Source: Microstegium vimineum (Eukaryota > Streptophyta > Magnoliopsida > Poales > Poaceae). Taken from it: 64,000 nt of DNA. The stretch is from the NCBI GenBank assembly GCA_022036555.1, contig CM039139.1, forward strand, positions 8,630,262 through 8,694,261. The letters are read 5' to 3'. This document shows, piece after piece, positions 47,672 through 57,666 of this stretch. The position numbers and the translations under genes were made by a program. Position 1 is the stretch's first letter, and each line of letters begins with the position of its first letter. A model generated the notes under the pieces. It saw only the letters and a program-made list of their open reading frames with translations. It was not told the DNA's origin and did not search any database.

Positions 47672-49576
47672 CCAGTGGTATTGACGAGGGACATCAGTAA
47701 CGGTGACTCTTTCAGGCACTTTGGCGAGGACATCAAAACCATGGTGGTCAATGGAAAGCATGACAGCGTTCTTCAAGCAAAGATATATATGATAGTTAAT
47801 TGTACTGAACTAATAGATTCAGAAGACAAGAAAGAAGCCTCACATATCAGAAACAACAAGAGCATCCTATGCAACATTGCAATTTGTGCAGACACAAGAG
47901 AATAACTTACTCTTGCTACCACATTATAATACTCAAAACAGAACATCATCAGTGCCCTCCTCCTCGAGTCATTTCGGTTGATACCATCCACAAGCTTCGC
48001 AGAGAATGGCACTAGGAAGGAGAATACATATTTAGAAAAATAACATCGTAGTCCAAATACGTGTGGAAACATATAATTGTTGAAATCAACCGACTGGCAG
48101 CATCCTGGAGTTATATATCTAGCTTAAAATTTGGTCTGCATACTGAAGAATAAAGGTGAAGATGCAGGGCAGCAGGGTGAAAGAGCTTGTAAGAATAAAA
48201 AAGACATACTTAGCAGATCTGCTTTTGGTGGTTCAAAGCTGTCCAATTCAATATTATGGCTGCTCCGATTGGAGTCTATGTAGACACATAAACTGCAAGA
48301 ATAGGAATTGCATTGATGAAAATTCAGTTGTGCTGAATTAAGTATAATAAGAAAAGATACCTAAGATCAGAAAATAAACAAGCCGTGTTACACACCCTAT
48401 GTCAAATTTTAAGATGCTGTAAGAACTCTCCTCACTGAGTAGACTGAGGAGGCCCTCACTCCGTGACCTGCAGGTAGCACCCGCCGAAGACAGTATTGCT
48501 GACACTGCATAACTAGCGCCACTAGCAGCTTCGTGTTCCTTGAGAATAGCTTTCTTCAGGCTATCAGCAATAATTGGAACCTTAAGCACAGTACACAAAG
48601 ATTAGCGGGCATCACCTTACCACCTATAGTAAGCAATGAAGCATGTTTATGCATGCTGGGGACTGCAGAACAAGTTTACCTTTGAGTCTTTCAGGCGCAG
48701 AACATCACCAGTCATAGCAACACGAGGAGGCGTCTGTGTTCAGCAACAAGATTAAGGTGCTTGCACAAGCGATACGAGAAAAGCAAACGAGCAACATTTC
48801 GATGCCATCAAGTTGAAATTCATAGAGAAGCACCTTCTTCAGTGACTTCAATAAGCTCACAACTCGGCCCCGGATCGGACTGCATACTGCAAGAGACCCC
48901 CACTCGTCGATTATAATGTTCTATCCAACACAAGATTCCACACAAGCAACATATATTAACGCAGTTTGATTATAAAAGCAACTACTCCTTCCGTTCCAAA
49001 TTATAAGTCGCTTTGACATTTTTTTCATCCAATTGGTACCAAAAAAAATCCAAAGTGACTTAAAAATTGGAATGGAGGGAGTATTATACTATTATTTATG
49101 GAACATCACAAGTAAATGAAGCAGGAATTAAGAGTTTTACAATGTTGTGCATGTCGTTCTCAGGGACGATCAAGTAGGGAGTCCCCTTCTGGATCATGTA
49201 GTGCACCCTCGACGTGTAAATCTCGTCCTTGCTGCCCACCACCCCAACAGAAACCAATCAAGACAAACAGTCTTACTGTTCCAGACCTTATGCACACAAA
49301 TACACAGATGAAATGATACGACACGAGCGTACGCACCTTCCCTTGGCGTCGGCCTTGACAGTGTTGAGGTGGGCTTCCCAACCGGCGGCCAAGATGTTCT
49401 GCGAAACCAGGGGCGAGGGAAGCAATAAGAGTAAGAACAGCAGTAGCTAACAAGGGAGGAGCGGCGCGGTCGCTGATATTGCTGGCGAGCAGTACCCGGC
49501 ACTTGTGACTGACGGAGAGGGCGACCGATTTGACCTTCGCCGCCGCCATGGCCTCCGCTCCACGCACGCGCACCAA
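47597..49576 (-). CDS. Predicted FMN-binding split-barrel / DUF2470-type protein
   Basis: Nine exons with GT-AG introns and matching phases: 49576(or 49549)-49496, 49398-49337, 49231-49141, 48920-48834, 48733-48680, 48580-48396, 48292-48210, 48011-47911 and 47770-47597. The product is 296 residues from the second ATG or 305 from the first. The N-terminal half (VHYMIQKGTPYLIVPE, GSLAVCSPIRGRVVSLLKSL, RVAMTGDVL) resembles pyridoxamine-phosphate-oxidase-like split barrels; the C-terminal part (FSAKLVDGIN, RRALMMFCFEYYNVVA, AVMLSIDHHGFDVLAKVPE) resembles DUF2470. Proteins of this build bind flavin or haem-pathway partners, often in plastids; no clear transit peptide is seen here and no function is claimed. 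The stop at 47597 replaces what looks like a Glu codon: the frame beyond reads EEVLKNVKSYSGLG, so the protein may have lost about 13 residues. It lies antiparallel between HSP70 copies 1 and 2. Confidence 0.75.
48985..49081. mobile_element. Stowaway MITE, 97 bp, in an intron
   Basis: CTCCTTCCGTTCCAAATTATAA at the left and ttggaatggagggag at the right, with a TA duplication on both sides (48983-48984, 49082-49083). It lies in the third intron (49140-48921) of the split-barrel gene, where it should be spliced out. Confidence 0.9.
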
Positions 49577-49599
49577 CCGGTTTCCGCGGTGGGGCTCCG

Positions 49600-50738
49600 C
49601 AGGGCAGAGTGGCAGAGAGCACCGGCGATTGGAAGCGGCGGCGCTGTCTCCACCACTGGTGTTTGATTAACCAGTGAAGTGAAACCCCTAGAAGTCGACC
49701 CTAATTTCGCCGCCGTCGATGGAGGCCTTCGGGGTTGGAGCTAGCGGCCAGCTCCGTCTGGGACGACGGCGGCTGGGAAGTGGGAAGGGGAAGGACGAAG
49801 GCAGACGCAGTGGGGCACTGCGGCAGGAGGAGGATTGAGGAGACGCTCGTGCACCGGCCGATGGGCCGGTGGGCTGCTAAACCGCTGTGCTGCTCGGCCG
49901 CCAGGGCCCAGTTGCCTGTTGGTGCATTACTGCAATCTAGTCAGGTTCACAGTTGCAGGCTTGCAGCCCGTCCGACCGCGAACCGCTCGGCTCGTGAACG
50001 CCCGTGCGACTGCGCGACCGTGTGTGTGGGCGGGTTGGAACTGTACTCGCTCTGTCCACAAAACATGTAATTATAAAAAAATACGTCAGTTAAAATAGTT
50101 TTGTTTTAACCAAGTATTTTTTCATATAATTTTAATTAAAATTTAAAGTAGTTGACTTTTTAATATATGAGAATTGCATGCTTTTATGCTCGGAGTAAGT
50201 ACCTTAAAAACGCGTACAGTAGCTGTACTAGATGCTTGACCAGAGTCCAAACATTTCTTTTGAATCAGTATTCAGAAAAAAAAAATTTATTTTGAATCGA
50301 GGAAACGGTTGCTTGGATTATTCGCCAATGCTGATGCGAACTTTAGATCACCTACAACGCCAATGCTTAGCTAGAAGCTTATCAGCATATGCATGTTTAT
50401 TTACCACCGTAAATATTTGGCAGGGCGTATGGAATACTACCTTTTCCTGTGGTAGGTTAAGGCTCCTAAACAGTTTATTGATTTTTTTTTGAGATTTAAG
50501 CAGTTTATTGATTATTCTCTTTCCTTTAAGCGCTCCAAAATTGTACATGCCCTTAATGGCCATCGTGATCGCAATCGTCGCGTTTATGTCCCAGCCGCCC
50601 AGGCCGCTTCTCCCGCAATAAACAGTAGTAGCACGCTCGCGCCCGCGCCGCGCTCACACCTCGAGTCTCTCCGACTCCCGGAGGTTTGGGGCGCTAGTGG
50701 CGGCATCTGTTTCTTGCCTCGCATCTGAGAAAGTGAAG
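49600..50738. other. Spacer between the split-barrel gene and HSP70 copy 2
   Basis: GC-rich to about 50030 (probably the promoter and leader of the minus-strand gene), then a degenerate Stowaway-like element at about 50055-50197 (ctcgctctgtccacaaaac to atgctcggagtaa). A short direct repeat cagtttattgatt occurs at 50472 and 50501. I see no perfect heat-shock element before copy 2. Confidence 0.5.
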
Positions 50739-52888
50739 ATGGCGGCGTCGACCGACGACGGGCCGGCGGTCGGCATCGACCTGGGGACGACGTACTCATG
50801 CGTGGCCGTGTGGCGGCACGACCACGGCGAGGTCATCCCCAACGACCAAGGCAACCTCCTCACGCCGTCCTGCGGCTCGTCGGCGACGCGGCCGTGAACC
50901 AGGCCGCCCTGAACCCCGACAACACCATCCACGGTGAGAAACTCTGAACTTTATTGCGTTTGTTTCTTATCGTCGCTGCGCGCCGCCAAGGTGTTCGTGA
51001 CTGGTACTATTAGGAACTAGGAAGAAGTGCGAGCACAGAAGTGGCATGCTTTGCCTCTTTGTTGCCCGCGGGGTTATAAACGGCAGCTGCCCAAGAACAA
51101 TGGATGATCTGAGTCAGATCCCAATCCCATGACGAGGGCGTTCGTCCTGTTCCCTGTTACTACCGTTGCCTGTTCATACTCACAAATTTATGTATGTTCC
51201 ATTTCCCCCACAAATTAAATGACCCACGCGGGATGTTAGTGGAGCACTTTACTGTCTTCTACTTGATTGTTTAGTTTACCTAAGCACCGGTTTTGAATAT
51301 TACTGGCCATCCGATTCCTTCAATTTTTTAGAGGAAAGACAAAGACTCGTTCCATTGTTGCATGCAAAATTGCAAATCATGCAAAGAGCCAAATGGCACG
51401 GACTGAATAACTTATATCTAATTCTTGATGCAAAGTTCTATGCACTTGATTGATGGTCAATCTCTTATATACAGATGTGAAGCGGCTGATCGGCCGCCGA
51501 TTTAGCGACGAGACCGTACAGGAAGATGTGAAGTTATGGCCTTTTAAAGTCGTCCCTGGTCGCGAGGACCGGCCGATGATTGTGGTGCATTACAAAGGCG
51601 AGGAGAAACAGTTGGCTGCCGAGGAGATCTCTGCCATGGTGCTGGCAAAGATGAAGGAGACTGCAGAGGTCTACCTCGAGACGACGATCAAGCACACCGT
51701 CATCACCGTCCCGGTCTACTTCAACAACTCTCAACGCCAGGCCACCATTGATTCCGGCACCATCGCCGGCCTGAACGTCATGCGCATCATCAACGAGCCC
51801 ACAGCTGCCGCTATTGCATATGGTCTTGACAAGATCTCGGCGGTGGTACCTTGGACGTTTCCCTCCTCGACATTGATCCGGGCCTCGACATCGACATGGG
51901 TATGTTCGAGGTGAAGGCCATAGCTGGTGACACTCACCTTGGTGGTGAAGATTTCGACAATGAAATGGTGAAACACTTTCTGCGCGAGTTCATAAGGAAA
52001 TACAAGAAGATGGACGTCCGAAACAACCGAAAGGCGATCCAGCGGCTGAAGACGGCCTGTGACAGGGCGAAGAGGCTGCTGTCTTCCACAAGCCAGACCA
52101 GCATCGACATTGACTCCTTCCATGACGGGATTGACTTCTACTCGACCATCACGCGCAGCCGTTTCGAGGAGCTCAACAGAGACCTCTTCCACAAGTGCAT
52201 GGAGGCAGTGGAGAAGTGCCTCCGCGACGCCGAGATGGACAAGAGTAGCATCCACGACGTCGTCCTCGTGGGTGGCTCCACCCGCATCCCCAAGGTGCAG
52301 AGCATGCTCCAGGACTTCTTCGACGGGAAGGGGCTCTGCCGGAGCATCAACCCCGACGAGGCCGTTGCGCACGGAGCCGCCATGATGGCTGCTATCCTCA
52401 ACGGCGAGGCTGGCCTTAACAAGATCAGAGATTTGATGCTGGTCGATGTCACGCCGCTGTCGCTCGGGGTGGAGACGACAGGAGGCGCCATGACGGTTCT
52501 GATCCCGAGGAACACCACTGTCCCCGCCAGAAAGGAGCGGCTCTTCTCCACCTGCACCAACAACCAGGACAGCGTGCTCATTAGGGTGTACGAGGGTGAG
52601 CAGGTGACTACCAGAGACAACTACCTGCTCGGCAGGTTCGAGCTCTCCGGCATTGCCCCGGCACCCAGGGCTGAACCCAGGATCATTGTGACCTTTGACA
52701 TTGATGAGAACGGTGTCCTGAACGTGTCGGCGGAGGACAAGAGGACAGGTCAGAAGAACGAGATCACCATTTCCAGCCACAAGGGGCAGCTAAGCAAAGA
52801 AGAGATCGAGCGCATGGTTCAGGATGGCGAGATGTACAAGGCAGAGGAGGAGCAGATGAAGGAGGTTGGGGCCAAAGAACAGACTTGA
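50739..52888 (+). pseudogene. HSP70 copy 2, lid-less and with coding deletions
   Basis: Exon 1 is 50739-50933 and exon 2 starts at 51475, with the same intron position as copy 1. Exon 1 (MAASTDDGPAVGIDLGTTYS) lacks about 22 bases after LLTPSC, where the paralogues read VAFT..ER, which shifts the frame. Exon 2 reads well from DVKRLIGRRFSDETVQ to AYGLDKIS, then lacks a stretch of about 30 bases that should encode the phosphate-binding FDLGGGTFDV; from 51851 the frame resumes (LDVSLLDIDPGLDIDMGMF) through the substrate-binding beta domain. An extra A near 52875 brings a stop right after MYKAEEEQMKEVGAKEQT, so the lid and EEVD are missing. Loss of ATP-binding residues makes chaperone activity very unlikely. 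The body is otherwise conserved, so decay is fairly recent. Confidence 0.85.
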
Positions 52889-53258
52889 GACACTGTCTGG
52901 TTCTGGAAGGTGATTGCGCTGGAATGACAGCAGCATGGACCAGGGTCTGATTATCAAATACTAGTGCATTTTGTATCAGTTCGGCTTAAAAGTACCTGGG
53001 GTTTTTTTTTGTTATGCAGTCAGTGGATGCACGCTTGGATTTGCGTATGCATGGACCTAGTCTATATTGCAATTGATTGTTTCTTTGATCACGGTTTAAT
53101 TTTGTGCTGGGATTATTATCCTTTACCTCTTGATTGCCTTCGCCTCTCATCTACCAAGCTAGTAATTCCCAAGCTGGGTTTATTAGTTAACAGATCTGTA
53201 AATGCAGAGCTGTTTGCTACACCATCGAAAAGAAAAGGCAATAAATGCTAATTGCTAA

Positions 53259-53890
53259 GGCTAGTCTTAGTGGTAGTTTCATTCACATTAAATGTATTAC
53301 CACATAGACATGTTTGATAACATGACGGTGTATTTAGGACAGTCTCAATGTACTGTTTCATTGCGCACTTTCCTAGTGGTATGAAACTTAACATGAAATG
53401 AGTCTTTCTCTCAATGTATAATTTCATTGTATAGTTTGATGCGGTTACCAATGTCTCTCTCTTTATTTTCTCTCTCATCTCCACCATACATTTGCTTTGC
53501 ATGTATCCCATGAAACTAAGAAAGACTCTCAATGAGGGTTTCACACGGTTTCCAACGTTTTGGAAACAACGCTATATAGTTTCATCACCATGAAACCTTC
53601 TCCCTCTCTCTCCTCATCGTTTCATACAAAAAGTGCAAATCTGTTGATGTCACACTCTATTTAATGTGCATGAAACTCTCCATGAAACCTCGTTGAGACT
53701 GACCTTATAAAGAAAGAAAAGAAATGATTGGCACGAATACCAACTATCTGTGAGTCATGAAATTAAATTCATATGAAACTGGAATGAAACTCTCCATTGA
53801 AAATGTTTGTTTCATCCGAATTTCATTTCATACGACGTGACAGTGTTGGAAACAATGCCCTGAAAGTCTCCATTGAAACTGTCCTAAGTA
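53259..53890. mobile_element. MITE cluster, GGCTAGTCTTAGTGG / GTTGAGACTGACC termini
   Basis: A left terminus ggctagtcttagtgg at 53259 pairs with gttgagactgacc ending at 53704. Inside are further matching ends (acagtctcaatgtactg at about 53339, gactctcaatgagggtttc at about 53524), and after it another partial copy (about 53770-53890, ctccattgaaac). All are rich in gaaactctccatgaaac, so several related MITEs are stacked or nested. Confidence 0.7.
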
Positions 53891-54464
53891 CGTAGCTGAG
53901 TTCAAGATAATTGGTGGACTATATGAAGGTAAAAATATTCTTTCCTGGAAGACACCTAGGCTATTAATGTGCCTTTGAGATTAGAATTTCCAAACTTTTA
54001 CAACATCTGCTCTAAAATGTCTTGTCTGGCAAGAGATTGTTGTGCAGGAGATGGGTGGAATATAAAGTTCAAGAGCTATCCGTACTTTTTATCCTCTATA
54101 TTTATTCTCTAAAAGAAATATTTCGTCCTGATCAGCGAGATTTTTTTCTCTATACGTATTTCTTCCGCATCCATCGTTCTCTATATCAACTGTCAATAGT
54201 GGAATCCACATGTTTATTAATAAAAATTATCTAAATATATTCATGTGAGATCTCATTTCGAAGAATTTATTCAAACAAATTTAATGGCGTAAATGGAATT
54301 TAATTTGATATTTTGGTTTGTGAGTTACAGTGGTTTTTAGTTAGCTGAAATGGTACCGGCACGCAAAACGAGGGCATGTGTGTAGAGAATGTGGGCCAGT
54401 AAAGAATAGCGTTTGCCCTGTACTGCGCTTGGTATACCGAAGGCGGAGCCGAGCCAAACTATTT

Positions 54465-54920
54465 AAGCCTCTTTGAACTGTAAGAATGATATAATGTAGG
54501 AAAAGAATAAACATAGGAATAAGATAGGAATACAAGTGCAAAACATAGGAATTTTTCATGAATGGATATTTAGATAGGCAAAGGAGAAACACATGAATCT
54601 TAAAGGATTCTAGGAGGAAAAAGTGATTGCTTTCTTAATCAACCTAATTTATTCTATTTCAATATCATGATTAGACAAGAGGTGGTCTCACAAATTCATT
54701 GTTTGTCTTGATTCTTGTGCATAGGAATTTTTCCATGAGCTCTAAGTGGATTATTTTTTTTCTGTAGTTTTCATATGGAATTGCAAGAAAAGGAAAGTTT
54801 TCTTTGAAATTCCTATGAAGAATTCCTATAAATCAAAGGGTGTTACAGTATTTCAATCCTATGGAATCTCAACCCTATGTTTTTTTCTATGTTTCACCTT
54901 CAATCCAATGGAGGTCTTAG
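54465..54920. mobile_element. MITE with 'cctttgaa ... caaaggg' ends
   Basis: Contains the grass-typical order cctctttgaactgtaag, aggaataagataggaatac, aagtgcaaaacataggaatt, and in inverse order aattcctatgaagaattcc, caaagggtg, tcaatcctatggaatctc. Ends are eroded. Confidence 0.6.
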
Positions 54921-55744
54921 AGGACCGCGCTGCAGCGCCAAATACATCCTCCAGGAGACGGTAGCGCACAGCCTTAAGTCCTTACTCCTTTAGGATACGG
55001 AGATGTGGGATAGTTCACGGATATCTTAGATAGCTTTCAAATCACTGACTCTGAACAAGAGGACTGACATACTTGGGTGTTTGAGAAATCAGGGTATATT
55101 CTACAAGATCAATGTATAAGAACATTATGTTTAAGGGGCTATCAACAAAAGAAAAAAATACGGAGAAACTATATTGTCGTACCCTAAGAGCAGTCTAAGG
55201 GGGAGTTTTAATGTCCCGTTTTTCAAGACTGATATATTGAAAATAGTATAGATAAATTTTGTCCTATAGAACTTAATTCATCTTATGAAAAAAATTATCA
55301 TCTCATTTCATCTATACTATAGTATCTCAACTTTTTAATGTCTACCGAGCTCACATGAAAGCTATCCGGTACCGGTATCCACGGACTAAAATTAAGTTTG
55401 ATGTTAATTAAAAGGACTAAATATAAGTTGATTATTAAACTAATTATAAAAGTCATAGCTAATTGACAACACAGTAGTACGGGAGGAGAGATGGAGCCGG
55501 AGCCACTCGGCCAAAGATAACCTTAGGGGCCCGTTTGGCAGGCTTCTTATCGGCTCCACATTCACTATTCAAACATTGTACATAGAAATTGTTTTTATCT
55601 CTTATCTCCTCTTTTTTCACAAAGCTAGTGGGAGTATGAAAAGTCAGTTTTTTAGCTTCATCTGCTCCCACTGGTTCCATAAAAAGATGGAAGAGAAGAG
55701 AGAAAACGACTCATGTATTAACACAGACAAGCTAGAATCGGCAG
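54921..55744. other. Intergenic, no gene recognised
   Basis: AT-rich with short frames; a MITE-like gggcccgtttggcaggctt start lies near 55528. No domain or RNA gene seen. Confidence 0.35.
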
Positions 55745-55751
55745 GAGTTCT

Positions 55752-56162
55752 GACGTCTTTATAATTAGTTAGAGCATCTTCAACGGTTTGGCAAAATTCA
55801 CTTGACAAATATCGTGATTTGATAACTTACTAAATATATGGTAAATAAAAAAATAGACTCTCTCCAACAATTTGGTATAATTGTTTGACAAATCTCTGAC
55901 AAACTTGCATCAGGAACCCTAAAAGTAAAAAAAATAGTTTTATGCCCTTCCACCTCTGGCAAACTTGCATCAGGAACTTTACGAGTGAAACAAAATTAGT
56001 TTTTTTTTGCTCTTCCACCTCTACATACGGCGACGATGTGCGTGGAGGAAGGAGAGTTGCTAAAATATGTCAAACTGTTGGAGGAATAATTTTTTTAGTT
56101 TTATTAAATATAAAGAATAACAAATGAGTTTGGTAAACTTTTAGAGACTCTTAGAGATGCTG
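55752..56162. mobile_element. MITE with AGAGCATCTTCAAC / TTAGAGATGCTGT ends
   Basis: Left end agagcatcttcaacggtttgg, right end ttagagactcttagagatgctgt, and matching inner motifs (ctccaacaatttggta and caaactgttggagga). Inside, a roughly 66-bp segment (caaacttgcatcaggaac to cttccacctct) is present twice in tandem (about 55902-55967 and 55968-56032). Confidence 0.7.
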
Positions 56163-56189
56163 TTATGTTTATAATCATGCTGCTTTTGA

Positions 56190-56670
56190 CGTGTTCGGAC
56201 TACCAAAATTCCAAAACTTTATAAGATTTCTCATTACATCGAATTTTTGAATGTATGCATGGAGTATTAAATATAGATAAAAAATATAACTAAGTACACA
56301 GTTTATCTGTAATTTGGGATACAATTTTTTTGAGTCCAGGGCCTTGTTTAGATCCCTTCAAAATTCCAAATTTTCTATCACATCTCCGTCACATCGAATC
56401 TTTGAACGAATGCATGTAGTATTAAATATAGATAAAAAATATAGCTAATTACACAGTTCATCTGTAATTTACGAGACGAATCTTTTGAGTCTAGTTACTT
56501 CATGATTGGACAATAATTACCATATACAAACGAAAGTGCTACAGTTTCAAAATTCCAAATATTTTTGGATCTAAACAAGACTCAGTTACTCCATAATTGA
56601 ACAATAATTATCAAATAAAGCCAAAAGTCCAAAATTCCAAAACTTTACGGACCAAATTACCGGCCCCTAT
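56190..56670. mobile_element. MITE inserted into a copy of its own family
   Basis: The inner element (56339 to about 56579) starts gggccttgtttagatccc and ends tttggatctaaacaag. The flanks form an older copy of the same family: left flank ctaccaaaattccaaaactt through tttttttgagtccag, right flank ctcagttactccataattgaac through aactttacggaccaaat. The break lies in the middle motif that reads gagtctagttacttcatgat in the inner copy. Confidence 0.85.
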
Positions 56671-57666
56671 CCCCCTCTTCTCTGTCACCACTCCACCGCG
56701 CGGCGGCGTCTCTCCTCTATTGCATCGTCAGTCCGGTCAACTTTCGGCGATGCCTTTTCCGCCCTTGCTTGCAACACGCACACGCAAGTTTCTGCTGACA
56801 AGCAACAGTAGTGGCAGCAGTAGCAGCGCCTGGTGATTCCTCCGGTCCAGTCCAGACTGGTAGAGTGGTACTGTAGTTCCTCGTTGTATCTGTGTGAAGC
56901 CAAAGTTGCTTGAGAGTGCTATTGTTATAAATCTTGTCAACGATGAGACATGGTGGGTTCTGCCGTGTTGTTTTTACACTAATGTGTTGGGTGAGGTAGT
57001 GAGCCATCTGTAATGTTATGGGAAAAGATTGCATGAACACTGGATGCAGCGTGCTGCTGTGCATCCATTGCTTGGATTGCGTCCACCCAGAACCATGGAG
57101 CCCGGCATACCATAGTTCCATGAGAAATCGAACTCAAGATCTATAAAGTGCTGCTCGAATAACTTAACTAATCAGACTAAGTGTTTTTTGACCTAATTCA
57201 CGGAGTCATCTCTAGGTGTGTTCTGTCCGTTCCTAGGGCACCTTTCAAGAATCCAAGCCATGATGCACGGCAGCACGTTGCATCTAGTCTCGATGCAATT
57301 TTTCCTGTTGTATTAGACTTTTTGTTAGTTTTTTTTACTTATCTGAGCAGTTGTATATTTTTTTTAGTTTTATTTAATTATATAAACAGGACAACTCATT
57401 CTCTCCCTCTTTTCTTTTTAAGAACAATTTAAATAGTGTCATTCACTGATATAACATGTGCATCGACTTATTTCTAATTTAATAAAATTATAATAACAGT
57501 CTTTAAATTTTCACTTTTTTAATAAAGTGAGCTACAGCAACTCCCCCTGCACTTTTGTAGGGGTGGGGGATGGGGGGACTTCCACACACACTGGCACACA
57601 TATGAGCACTCCGCACACTACAGTTCTACTACTACTCTTCTCGCAGACGCGTCCCTGAGAAGGAAG
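56671..57666. other. 5' flank of HSP70 copy 3
   Basis: Minus- and plus-strand short frames lack domains. No perfect heat-shock element is seen in the last 600 bases before the copy 3 ATG. Confidence 0.4.

Noticed and set aside
51731..52780. 349-codon minus-strand open frame opposite HSP70 copy 2
   Set aside because: Antisense frames of this kind arise from HSP70 codon composition (GC-rich third positions); similar antisense frames face copies 1, 3 and 4, and none has a start context, introns or a known domain.
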